DNA from: an uncultured Erysipelotrichaceae bacterium
GTDB lineage: Bacteria > Bacillota_I > Bacilli_A > Erysipelotrichales > Erysipelotrichaceae
Reading direction: 5' to 3'
Assembly: GCA_900314345.1 (NCBI GenBank)
Contig: OMUX01000199.1
Span: forward strand, 1-12,422
DNA length: 12,422 nt
In this document: positions 1 to 6,538 of the stretch, one piece after another
How the letters are laid out: every line of letters begins with the position of its first letter
Position numbering within the stretch: the first letter of the stretch is position 1
Notes under the pieces: generated by a model
Databases searched by the model: none
Told to the model about the DNA's origin: nothing
Seen by the model: only the letters and a program-made list of their open reading frames with translations
Made by a program: the position numbers and the translations under genes

Positions 1-13
1 TAACCTTAGACAT
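1..13 (-). CDS. 5' end of a gene cut by the window edge
   Basis: Only the first four codons (M-S-K-V) are inside the window, so no product can be named. The call rests on context. An extended -10 element lies at 45-53, and a strong Shine-Dalgarno sequence GGAGGAG (plus-strand ctcctcc, 25-31) lies 11 bases before the ATG at 13-11. The gene is transcribed away from the ATPase gene, in the same direction, and appears to have its own promoter. The start codon is inferred, because nothing of the protein beyond residue 4 can be checked. Confidence 0.5.
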
Positions 14-44
14 AAATGATGAATCTCCTCCTTTTTGCGTTGTC

Positions 45-53
45 ATTATAGCA
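45..53 (-). promoter_or_regulatory. Extended -10 promoter of the gene at the left edge
   Basis: The minus strand reads TGCTATAAT here, a perfect -10 hexamer preceded by the TGn extension. The position 17 bases upstream of the hexamer does not match TTGACA, as is common for extended -10 promoters. Transcription would start near position 38 and give a leader of about 25 bases carrying the strong ribosome binding site at 25-31. Confidence 0.6.
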
Positions 54-87
54 CCCGCCATTATTGTGAGTAAACGAACAACAGCAG

Positions 88-112
88 AAATCACGCTGAA
101 AATGCGGTGAAT
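88..112 (-). terminator. Weak candidate hairpin after the ATPase gene
   Basis: On the minus strand TCACCGC and GCGTGA can pair with one bulged C around a 7-base loop (plus-strand arms 91-96 and 104-110). A mixed T-rich stretch follows, without a clean U-run. It lies about 27 bases after the ATPase stop codon and before the next promoter, where a terminator is expected, but the stem is short. Confidence 0.3.
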
Positions 113-136
113 CTGACAACCCCATGCATCTGTCTG

Positions 137-1558
137 TCAGGCAAACAGATCATCCAGTGTGATCACATTGGTATAGACACCGCTGTATTCGTTTTTCTTC
201 AGTCCGAACGTTGTGACAAGTGTGGAACGCACAGCCTTTTTCCTTGATACTTTTTCCGAAAGCATCTCCTGTCTTCCCAGCATTGTCCTGTAATAGCTTT
301 TCTTCACAGAGAAATCATCGCTGTAGAATTTCATCTCGCACATGTTCACGACATTATCCTGTCTGGATATCAGAAGGTCAATCTGAGTTCCTTGATCCTC
401 ATCTTTCACAGCCCAGGCATAATGCACTGTTGCCACACCGGAAATACCAAGTGCTTTCTTAATCTGATTGATGTGATTGAAGCACAGATTCTCAAACGCA
501 AGTCCTCTCCACACAACAATTTCCTGCATGTTGAGATTATCCGTCCAGAAACTCTCTTCTCTGCTTTCACTTAGAAAGCGAAGATAGAACAGACAGTAAG
601 GGTCAATGAGCTTATAATATTCCTGTTTTCTCGGAACATCAAACGGTACATACTTCACAATGAAATCACCTGCAATCAATGCTTTCAGATTCTTGGTCAA
701 TGTACCGCCGTCTGCGACCTTCAGTTTTCTGGCAATTTCCTTCCTGGTGAATCCCATCTTCCGTGTACTCAGAAGACATACAATTTCCTTCACTGCATCA
801 GGGCTCACAAACAGTGACGAAAAGAGGCGATCGTATTCGTCTTTCAGCTTTGCATTTCTGGCAAAAAACAGGTGATCTATATTCTGTGCAAAACTGAGGC
901 TGCCGTCCATGTATCCAAGATAATAAGGAATACCGCCATATGCCATATAACACTGCGCTATATCATAGCGGGAAAACTTCATCTGTCTCTCTTCGAAGAA
1001 TTCTTCACACTCATGCAGCGTGAATGGAGACAGTTTGATCTCATACGTAACACGGTCATACAGCCCGCCATGGTTATTCACCAGCTTGTCCAGAATCCAG
1101 GAATTTGCACTCCCGCAGACAATGACCATCAGATTGTCACGATGGCAGCCCCAGTTGTTCCAGAAGCCTTCAAATGCAGTAATAAAACCCGATCTTGGTG
1201 TATCCATCCATGGCAGTTCATCCAGAAAGATCAATTGTCTGGATCCATCATCAATCTTCTGCAGGTATGTCTCGAGCAGGAAAAACGCCTCCATCCAATC
1301 CTTAGGTTCCTCACACGAAGGCATTCCGTATAGAACAAGAGAACGGTAAAACGCATTCAACTGTTTCTGCAGCATGCCATGCCCATTGTTTTCTACAGGA
1401 GAGAGTCCGGCATGCCGAAATTTGAATTTTCCTTCAAATGTATGATCAATCAGAAAGGTTTTTCCTACACGTCTTCTGCCGTATACTGCAACCAGCTCCG
1501 AACGGTTGCCTTCATAAAGCCGGTTCAATTCCTCAATTTCTTTTTTTCTGCCTATCAT
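137..1558 (-). CDS. AAA/STAND-type ATPase with C-terminal PD-(D/E)XK-like domain (archaeal ATPase / DUF234 type)
   Basis: The 473-residue protein has three visible parts. The N-terminal P-loop NTPase shows a Walker A GRRRVGKT at residues 27-34, a Walker B LIFLDE at 109-114 with acidic residues D113 and E114, a sensor-like CGSANSW, and the GGLYDRVTYEIKLSPF stretch typical of the archaeal ATPase (PF01637) group. A winged-helix-like segment follows around residues 270-305 (FTRKEIARKLKV). The C-terminal part fits a restriction-endonuclease-like core: E356, D394 (QID) and E408-M-K410. Family members often occur in several copies per genome, and their cellular role is not settled. The ATG at 1558 is preceded by GGAG seven bases upstream. 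The gene is monocistronic by its surroundings and sits directly downstream of three tandem palindromes that overlap its predicted promoter. It could be a regulator, a defence factor or a selfish element; the sequence alone does not decide. Confidence 0.85.
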   Translation of the reverse strand: MIGRKKEIEELNRLYEGNRSELVAVYGRRRVGKTFLIDHTFEGKFKFRHAGLSPVENNGHGMLQKQLNAFYRSLVLYGMPSCEEPKDWMEAFFLLETYLQKIDDGSRQLIFLDELPWMDTPRSGFITAFEGFWNNWGCHRDNLMVIVCGSANSWILDKLVNNHGGLYDRVTYEIKLSPFTLHECEEFFEERQMKFSRYDIAQCYMAYGGIPYYLGYMDGSLSFAQNIDHLFFARNAKLKDEYDRLFSSLFVSPDAVKEIVCLLSTRKMGFTRKEIARKLKVADGGTLTKNLKALIAGDFIVKYVPFDVPRKQEYYKLIDPYCLFYLRFLSESREESFWTDNLNMQEIVVWRGLAFENLCFNHINQIKKALGISGVATVHYAWAVKDEDQGTQIDLLISRQDNVVNMCEMKFYSDDFSVKKSYYRTMLGRQEMLSEKVSRKKAVRSTLVTTFGLKKNEYSGVYTNVITLDDLFA

Positions 1559-1574
1559 CCGATTGCTCCGTTTT

Positions 1575-1624
1575 CTTTATTCAGCGGATTTCATTAAAAA
1601 ACATATGATTTCCGCTGATTAAAG
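1575..1624. repeat. Palindrome unit 1 (50 bp)
   Basis: This is the first of three tandem units. Its outer arms are CTTTATTCAGCGGA and TCCGCTGATTAAAG. Folding position i on 51-i gives 17 Watson-Crick pairs out of the outer 20. The unit lies between the predicted -10 element and the ATPase start codon, with its right edge touching the -10. It would therefore fall on the start site and leader of the ATPase mRNA. Confidence 0.9.
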
Positions 1625-1651
1625 TATAATTCTTTCTTTATTCAGCTAAAA
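1623..1651 (-). promoter_or_regulatory. Predicted promoter of the ATPase gene
   Basis: On the minus strand a -10 hexamer TATACT (1628-1623) lies exactly 17 bases after a weak -35 TTTTAG (1651-1646). The -10 sits in the 11-bp linker between palindromes 1 and 2 and overlaps unit 1 by two bases, and the -35 is inside unit 2. Transcription would start near 1616, within unit 1, and give a leader of roughly 58 bases. A protein bound to the palindromes would be expected to compete with RNA polymerase. Confidence 0.5.
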
Positions 1652-1685
1652 GTACATATTTTTATTTATTTTTCGCTGATTAAAG
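1636..1685. repeat. Palindrome unit 2 (50 bp)
   Basis: This is the second tandem unit, 61 bp from the first. Outer arms CTTTATTCAGC and GCTGATTAAAG are identical to unit 1. The inner arms differ in sequence (A/T-rich instead of GGA...TCC) yet remain self-complementary for most positions. The predicted -35 of the ATPase gene lies in its left arm (1646-1651). Confidence 0.9.
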
Positions 1686-1696
1686 CATCAATTTTT

Positions 1697-1746
1697 CTTT
1701 ATTCAGCGGATTTTGGTATTAAACACATGAATTCCGCTGGGCAAAG
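1697..1746. repeat. Palindrome unit 3 (50 bp)
   Basis: This is the third tandem unit, again 61 bp from the previous one. The left arm CTTTATTCAGCGGATTT is identical to unit 1 over 17 bases. The right arm is slightly decayed at its outer end (CCGCTGGGCAAAG instead of CCGCTGATTAAAG). The unit lies between the predicted ATPase promoter and the stop codon of the 49-residue ORF. It is not followed by a T-run on the minus strand, so it does not look like a terminator of that ORF. Confidence 0.88.
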
Positions 1747-1774
1747 CATGGATCACCCCAGAATGCGCTGGCAA

Positions 1775-1924
1775 TCAGCCCTGCTCTTTGTGTTCATTCT
1801 TTTCAGCCAGTTCCGCCTGAATCTCTGCCGCAGTCCTGTCATATTCTTCCTGCAGTGCATCATATTCCCTTCTGACTTCCGGATCCTTCAATGCATTTGC
1901 CTTGTACTCTTCACAGTTCGTCAT
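1775..1924 (-). CDS. Small 49-residue protein resembling the N-terminal arm of HigA-type antitoxins
   Basis: The ORF starts MTNCEEYKANALKDPEVRRE and ends NEHKEQG, followed by TGA. It is highly charged and predicted helical, with no membrane segment or Cys-pair motif. The pattern EEY...LKDPE..xEYDAL..EY is what one sees at the N terminus of many HigA/XRE-type antitoxins, but the helix-turn-helix that normally follows is absent. A GAGGA ribosome binding site (plus-strand tcctc, 1934-1938) lies nine bases before this ATG. The in-frame ATG three codons upstream touches the same site and is too close. No RelE/HigB-like toxin is adjacent. It lies downstream of the glgA terminator and upstream of the palindrome array. 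The family assignment is from memory of the motif and is tentative. Confidence 0.6.
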   Translation of the reverse strand: MTNCEEYKANALKDPEVRREYDALQEEYDRTAAEIQAELAEKNEHKEQG

Positions 1925-1980
1925 AACACTCATTCCTCACGCCTTCAGACCAGCCATGGCTGTACATCACTGCAAGACCA

Positions 1981-2018
1981 GAAGAAAAGCACCTGCACAT
2001 TGCATGCAGATGCTCTTG
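1981..2018 (-). terminator. Rho-independent terminator of the glgCDA operon
   Basis: On the minus strand GCATCTGCA and TGCAGGTGC form a 9-pair stem with one G-T pair around a 7-base loop (plus-strand arms 1989-1997 and 2005-2013). TTTTCTTC follows. It begins 16 bases after the glgA stop codon. Confidence 0.8.
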
Positions 2019-2028
2019 TGTGTAATGC

Positions 2029-3483
2029 TCAGTTATCAGGCCAGTTGCACAGCTGGTAGTACAGCTCTTCATAGATGCCTGCGGATTTCTCCCAGCTGAC
2101 ATCTGATGTCATTGCCGACTTGACCAGGCCCTTCCATCCCGGCTTGTTGTTGTAGTACTGATCCACTGCCCATCTCAGGGTGTAGACCATGTCGTCTGCG
2201 TTGACAGCCCAGAAGCTGAAGCCGTTTCCTTCACCGGTGTACTGGTTGAACGGATGCACGGTATCCTTGAGACCGCCGGTCTCACGGACAAGCGGCAGAG
2301 CACCATAATGCATGGCAATCAGCTGACCGATGCCGCAAGGCTCATAGAGCGAAGGCATCAGGAACAGATCAGAACCTGCATACACACGGTGTGCCAGTTC
2401 TTCATTGTAGCCGCAGTAGTACACAGCCTTGCCCTTGTACTCGCTCTCCATCCACTTGAATGCATTCTCGGCATTCTGCTCACCAGTGCCAAGGACGACA
2501 AACTGTACATCCAGACCCAGGATTTCCTGCAGACGTTCCGTGATCAGGTAGACACCCTTCTGGTTTGTCAGACGGGATACCAGACCGATCAGGCATACAT
2601 CGTTGGTTTCCTTGAGACCAAGTTCCTTCTGCAGAGCCAGCTTGTTTGCCTTCTTGCCGGATACCCAGCTCCTGACATCGTAGTTCTTTGCCAGACGCTT
2701 GTCGGTCTTCGGATTCCATTCGATGGTATCGATGCCGTTGACGATGCCCCAGAGATCTTCACGTCTGTAGCGGAGGACGGAGTCCATCTTCTCGCCATAG
2801 GCCTGTGTCAGGATCTCATTGGAGTATGTCGGGGATACGGTCGTGATCTTGTCGGCATATACAATGCCTGCCTTCATGAAGGAGATGCCGGTGTCGAACT
2901 TGATGGAACCATTGTCGAAATAGTAGTAGTCAAGTCCCAGGCAGCTCGGCAGCATGTCCACGCCGAAGTTGCCCTGGAAGGCAAGGTTGTGGATCGTGAA
3001 GACATGCTTGATGTTCTGGTACCTTCCGTCATCCGCATAGCATGCATGGCATAAGAGCGGAATCATGCCGCACTGCCAGTCATTGCTGTGGATGATGTTA
3101 GGCCACCAGTCGATGAAGTAGATCATGTCGAGCACTGCCCTCTGGAAGAAGGCAAAGCGCTCACCGTCATCCTCATAGCCATACAGGCCGTCTCTTTCGA
3201 AATAGCCCTGATGCTCAATGAAGTAATAGACAACACCGTCAACCGTTGCCGTGTAGTAGGTTGCCGGCTGATCGATCCATCCGGAATGAACCTGGATGGT
3301 GCCGATCCTTGTCAGCTGATCGTAGTACTTCTCGATCACCTTCTTGTACAGCGGAATGACAACACGTGCATCATGTCCGCGCTTGACCAGTTCCCGCGGC
3401 AGGGATGCCACGACATCCGCCAGGCCGCCAGTCTTGATGAACGGCAGTGCCTCTGATGCCACAAAGAGTATTGATCTTCCCAT
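2029..3483 (-). CDS. glgA: Glycogen synthase (ADP-glucose:glucan 4-alpha-glucosyltransferase)
   Basis: GlgA transfers glucose from ADP-glucose to the non-reducing end of an alpha-1,4-glucan in the cytoplasm. The 484-residue length is normal for bacterial GT5 enzymes. The ADP-glucose-binding KTGGL motif is at residues 17-21. HSNDWQ is at 132-137 and TIHNLAFQG at 163-171. SRLTNQKG at 303-310 supplies the Arg and Lys that contact the nucleotide diphosphate. The C-terminal EPCGIGQ motif starts at E381 and is followed by ETGGLKDTV. The start ATG has AGAGGAC eight bases upstream. The gene is the last of glgC-glgD-glgA, 18 bases after glgD, and a terminator follows. Regulation is expected to come from the glgC promoter and its cre site. 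Confidence 0.97.
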   Translation of the reverse strand: MGRSILFVASEALPFIKTGGLADVVASLPRELVKRGHDARVVIPLYKKVIEKYYDQLTRIGTIQVHSGWIDQPATYYTATVDGVVYYFIEHQGYFERDGLYGYEDDGERFAFFQRAVLDMIYFIDWWPNIIHSNDWQCGMIPLLCHACYADDGRYQNIKHVFTIHNLAFQGNFGVDMLPSCLGLDYYYFDNGSIKFDTGISFMKAGIVYADKITTVSPTYSNEILTQAYGEKMDSVLRYRREDLWGIVNGIDTIEWNPKTDKRLAKNYDVRSWVSGKKANKLALQKELGLKETNDVCLIGLVSRLTNQKGVYLITERLQEILGLDVQFVVLGTGEQNAENAFKWMESEYKGKAVYYCGYNEELAHRVYAGSDLFLMPSLYEPCGIGQLIAMHYGALPLVRETGGLKDTVHPFNQYTGEGNGFSFWAVNADDMVYTLRWAVDQYYNNKPGWKGLVKSAMTSDVSWEKSAGIYEELYYQLCNWPDN

Positions 3484-3501
3484 AATGCATGTCCTCTCTA
3501 A

Positions 3502-4614
3502 TCAGATACGGTCTCTTCTCTTGACGTAAACCGGAGCTTCGTTTGTTCCTTCCAGCTTCTTCACGTGATGAACGATGGCATACTTGTCAACGATCACATG
3601 ATCGAGCTTTGCATTCTCACCGATATAGCAGCCCGGCAGCAGGATGCTGTCCTTGACCACTGCACCCTTGCAGATGTGAACATTACGGCTGATCAGGGAT
3701 CCTGTAACATTGCCCTCGATCACACAGCCGTTTGCCACAACGGAGTCGCTGACCTTGCAGTCTGTCGTGTACTTTGTCGGGCAGGAGTCATTGGTCTGTG
3801 TATAGACCGGCCAGCCCGGCTTGAACAGCTGGGAAGCAGTGTGATGATCACGCAGCTCCATGGAGATCCTGTAGTACTCCTCCAGGGAGTTCAGGCATCC
3901 GACAAAGCCCTTGACCGGATAGCCCTTGACATCAAGATCCGGCAGGGAATCCTTCAGGATATCCTTGAACCAGTACAGGCTGGATGTTTCCGCAGCCTTC
4001 TTGACCAGCTCGATGAACAGCTTCTTCTCCATGACATAAGCTTCCATGGAGACATTGATGTTCTTTCTCTTGCCGCGGTTCTTGTCCACAGCCGTAACGC
4101 TTCTTGTCTTGTCGACGGCCAGTGTATCGCAGCCAAGGAATGCCTGCTTGCCATTGCTTGTGGAAGTATAGAGCACGGTGACATCCGCCTTGGAGTCAAC
4201 ATGCTGCTTGAGCACTTCATTGAAGTCAATGGAATAGACGAAGTAGGACGGAGCGATCACGACATACGGATTGTTGTCCTCTTCGATGTACTGCATGTTG
4301 AGCATGTAGTTTGCAACGTCATGGTTGTAGACCTGTGACGCAAACGGCTTCTCGCCATACAGGATACGAAGCTTGCCTCTCTTGGAGTTGATGTTGTAGT
4401 GGCTTCCGTCTCCCAGATGCTCAAACAGATTACGCGGCTTCTCCTTGCAGTAGACCTGTACATTGTCGATGCCGGAGTTTGTCATGTCGGAGAGAATGAA
4501 GTCGATGACTCTGTAACGGCCCATGAATGCCATTGCCGGAACCGGACGGAAATCGCCAAGTCCTTCAATGTCAGCCGTGCTGTCTTCAAATGTGATAATA
4601 CCAAGTGCGCGCAT
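3502..4614 (-). CDS. glgD: GlgD, non-catalytic subunit of glucose-1-phosphate adenylyltransferase
   Basis: GlgD partners GlgC in the hetero-oligomeric ADP-glucose pyrophosphorylase of many Bacillota. The 370-residue protein keeps the nucleotidyltransferase fold (GRYRVIDFILSDMTNSGI near residues 32-49) and the C-terminal left-handed beta-helix of acyltransferase-like repeats. The catalytic loop is degenerate: GlgC has LAGGRGTRL where this protein has LGIITFEDS, and the SGDHIYKM motif of GlgC is replaced by APSYFVYS. It is therefore expected to be structural or regulatory, as described for Bacillota GlgD. A strong AGGAGG lies just upstream of the ATG. It starts 12 bases after the glgC stop, so the two are co-transcribed and probably produced together for complex assembly. 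Confidence 0.95.
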   Translation of the reverse strand: MRALGIITFEDSTADIEGLGDFRPVPAMAFMGRYRVIDFILSDMTNSGIDNVQVYCKEKPRNLFEHLGDGSHYNINSKRGKLRILYGEKPFASQVYNHDVANYMLNMQYIEEDNNPYVVIAPSYFVYSIDFNEVLKQHVDSKADVTVLYTSTSNGKQAFLGCDTLAVDKTRSVTAVDKNRGKRKNINVSMEAYVMEKKLFIELVKKAAETSSLYWFKDILKDSLPDLDVKGYPVKGFVGCLNSLEEYYRISMELRDHHTASQLFKPGWPVYTQTNDSCPTKYTTDCKVSDSVVANGCVIEGNVTGSLISRNVHICKGAVVKDSILLPGCYIGENAKLDHVIVDKYAIVHHVKKLEGTNEAPVYVKRRDRI

Positions 4615-4626
4615 ATCTTCCTCCTC

Positions 4627-5760
4627 TTACTCCACAAACTTGCTTGCGACCAGCTCAATATGCTCGCTGTCCTTCGCGCCGACAACTGCCCCCGGTGCAA
4701 TCTCCACATCATCTGCCACGATGCAGCGTGTAACGCTTGCACCATCGCCGATCTTAGCGCCAGGCATGACAACGGAATCAATGACCTTGGCTCCCTTGCC
4801 GATCACGCAGTTGGTGCCAAGCACGCTGTTCTTGACAGCACCGTCAATCACGCAGCCCTGTGTCGTATAGCTGTTGGTGACTTCAGCTTCCTTGCCGATG
4901 AACTGCGGCAGTGCGTTGACATCCTCGGTATAGATCTTCCATGTCGGATCGCCCAGATCCAGATCGCTGTTGTTCTTGAGCAGATCCATGTTTGCCTCCC
5001 AGAGGGAGTCAATGGTACCGACATCCATCCAGTAGCCTTCGAATCTGTAGGCTGCCAGTCTTCTCTTGTCATTGAGATATGCAGGGATGATGTCCTTGCC
5101 GAAGTCGTGATTGGATTCCGGATTCTTCATATCCGCCACCAGATACTTGCGGAACATCTTGTAGCTGAAGATATAGACGCCCATGGATGCCAGGTTGCTC
5201 TTCGGCTTTGCCGGCTTCTCTTCGAACTCGACAATCATGTCATCCTTGTTGGTGTTCATGATGCCGAAGCGGCTTGCTTCCTTGAGCGGAACAGGACGCA
5301 CGGCAATCGTGATGTCTGCCTGCTTTTCCTTGTGGAACGCAAGCATCTTGTCGTAGTTCATCTTGTAGATGTGGTCGCCGGAAAGGATCAGCACATATTC
5401 CGGATTCACGCTGTCAAGGAAATCCAGGTTCTGGGAAATGGCATCTGCTGTGCCACGGTAGACCTCCAGACCCCCTTCATCCTTTTCACGCGGTGTCAGG
5501 ACATAGACGCCGCCGTCATTGGTGTCCAGACCCCAGAAATGATCACGTGCTACGTAGGAATTGAGTAAAACGGATTCGTACTGCGTCAGAACACCGACAG
5601 TCTTGATGTCAGAGTTTGCGCAGTTGCTGAGTGGAAAGTCGATGATCCTGTACTTACCGCCAAAGTGCACTGCCGGCTTTGCGACCTTCTTTGTCAGGTC
5701 TTTCAGACGCGTGCCTCTGCCGCCTGCCAGGATCATGGCTACCATTGTGTTCGCTCTCAT
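4627..5760 (-). CDS. glgC: Glucose-1-phosphate adenylyltransferase, catalytic subunit
   Basis: GlgC makes ADP-glucose and pyrophosphate from ATP and glucose-1-phosphate, the committed step of bacterial glycogen synthesis. The 377-residue protein carries the nucleotide-binding loop GGRGTRL at residues 13-19, [23 protein letters not shown], the metal-binding SGDHIYKM, and the sugar-phosphate-binding [25 protein letters not shown] is present, followed by hexapeptide-type beta-helix repeats. All landmarks missing from the neighbouring GlgD are present here. The ATG at 5760 is chosen because GGGAGG lies nine bases upstream; the internal Met at residue 6 has no such site. It is the first gene of the glg operon, preceded by a promoter with an overlapping cre site. 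Confidence 0.97.
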   Translation of the reverse strand: MRANTMVAMILAGGRGTRLKDLTKKVAKPAVHFGGKYRIIDFPLSNCANSDIKTVGVLTQYESVLLNSYVARDHFWGLDTNDGGVYVLTPREKDEGGLEVYRGTADAISQNLDFLDSVNPEYVLILSGDHIYKMNYDKMLAFHKEKQADITIAVRPVPLKEASRFGIMNTNKDDMIVEFEEKPAKPKSNLASMGVYIFSYKMFRKYLVADMKNPESNHDFGKDIIPAYLNDKRRLAAYRFEGYWMDVGTIDSLWEANMDLLKNNSDLDLGDPTWKIYTEDVNALPQFIGKEAEVTNSYTTQGCVIDGAVKNSVLGTNCVIGKGAKVIDSVVMPGAKIGDGASVTRCIVADDVEIAPGAVVGAKDSEHIELVASKFVE

Positions 5761-5792
5761 GATTATCTGCCTCCCGAGATAGAATATGGTAA

Positions 5793-5806
5793 TGATATCG
5801 CTTTCA
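5793..5806. promoter_or_regulatory. Catabolite responsive element (CcpA site) at the glgC promoter
   Basis: The minus strand reads TGAAAGCGATATCA, which matches every position of the Bacillota cre consensus TGWAANCGNTNWCA. It abuts the -10 and covers the expected transcription start, a placement that in known cases gives repression by CcpA with HPr-Ser46-P. The glycogen operon is therefore expected to be reduced when a preferred sugar is plentiful. CcpA itself is not in the window. Confidence 0.75.
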
Positions 5807-5833
5807 TTATATACGGAAATCTGCTTGAATGAA
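5806..5833 (-). promoter_or_regulatory. Promoter of the glgCDA operon
   Basis: On the minus strand a perfect TATAAT (5811-5806) lies 16 bases after a weak -35 TTCATT (5833-5828). Transcription would begin near 5799, giving a leader of about 40 bases before glgC. The intergenic space of about 100 bases between ung and glgC holds no other obvious promoter. Confidence 0.65.
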
Positions 5834-5863
5834 CAAGATTAAATGCTTTGCTTTCCATTCATC

Positions 5864-6538
5864 CTACTTCTTCACATCAGGAATCTGCCAGTCGATGGGT
5901 TTCTGTCCATGTGCCTCAAGGAATTCATTCGTCTTCCGGAAATGTCCGCAGCCGAAGAATCCGTTGTACGCACTCAGCGGGCTTGGATGCGCCGCCTCCA
6001 GGACCAGATGCCGTTGATGATCGATCATGGAAGCCTTGTTCCTGGCATTCCTTCCCCACAGAAGGAATACCACCGGATCCTGTTTCTCATTGATGTGCTG
6101 AATTGCATGATCCGTGAAGGTTTCCCAGCCGTGTCCTGCATGGCTGTTGGCCTGTCCCCTTCGCACCGTCATGACCGTGTTGAGCAGGAATACACCCTGC
6201 CTTGCCCATGGCATCAGCCATCCGTTGTCCGGAACCTTGCAGCCAAGCTCAGCATTCAGTTCCTTGAAGATGTTCACAAGGCTCGGCGGGATATCCACGC
6301 CCGGATTCACCGAGAAGCACATGCCGTGCGCCTGGCCCGGTTCATGATAAGGATCCTGTCCCAGGATCACCACACGTACATCCGGATAGTCCGTGTTTTC
6401 AAAGGCGGAAAACACCTTTGCCTTGGGCGGATAGATTTCCCGGTGTGCATACTCTTCATGCACAAAGGATGCCAGATCCTTGAAATACGGCTGCGCCCAT
6501 TCTTCCTGCAGCCAGGGCCACCAATCGTTGTGTACCAT
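5864..6538 (-). CDS. ung: Uracil-DNA glycosylase (family 1)
   Basis: Ung removes uracil from DNA and starts base-excision repair. The 224-residue protein is of standard size. The water-activating motif GQDPYH is at residues 60-65, with catalytic D62. GMCFSV, the uracil-pocket LLN of VFLLNTV, and the minor-groove loop HPSPLS with H184 are all present, so the enzyme should be active. Its ATG (6538-6536) shares one base with the TGA of the upstream lipoprotein gene (TGATG). This points to translational coupling and explains why no separate promoter is seen. No convincing terminator follows, so some read-through towards glgC is possible. Confidence 0.97.
   Translation of the reverse strand: MVHNDWWPWLQEEWAQPYFKDLASFVHEEYAHREIYPPKAKVFSAFENTDYPDVRVVILGQDPYHEPGQAHGMCFSVNPGVDIPPSLVNIFKELNAELGCKVPDNGWLMPWARQGVFLLNTVMTVRRGQANSHAGHGWETFTDHAIQHINEKQDPVVFLLWGRNARNKASMIDHQRHLVLEAAHPSPLSAYNGFFGCGHFRKTNEFLEAHGQKPIDWQIPDVKK

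Noticed and set aside
1625..1630. Perfect TATAAT on the plus strand between palindromes 1 and 2
   Set aside because: No -35 lies at the right distance and no plus-strand gene follows; the match is the by-product of the symmetric A/T-rich linker.
1575..1746. CRISPR array
   Set aside because: Three repeats with even spacing invite the idea. The repeated part is 50 bp and palindromic with a variable centre, the linkers are only 11 bp, and no cas genes are present.
1575..1746. Set of intrinsic terminators
   Set aside because: The palindromes are A/T-rich, have long loops, and are followed on the minus strand by A-rich rather than T-rich sequence.
1727..2059. Plus-strand ORF of 110 codons across the small-ORF and terminator region
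   Set aside because: It spans a terminator hairpin and the antisense of the 49-residue ORF, has no ribosome binding site and shows no recognisable domain.
2254..3054. Long plus-strand ORF of 266 codons inside glgA
   Set aside because: Shadow of glgA, which has all catalytic motifs. Similar long antisense frames inside glgC, glgD and the DUF885 gene were rejected for the same reason.
5812..5863. Terminator after ung
   Set aside because: Only a 6-bp stem with a very long loop can be drawn and no T-run follows.
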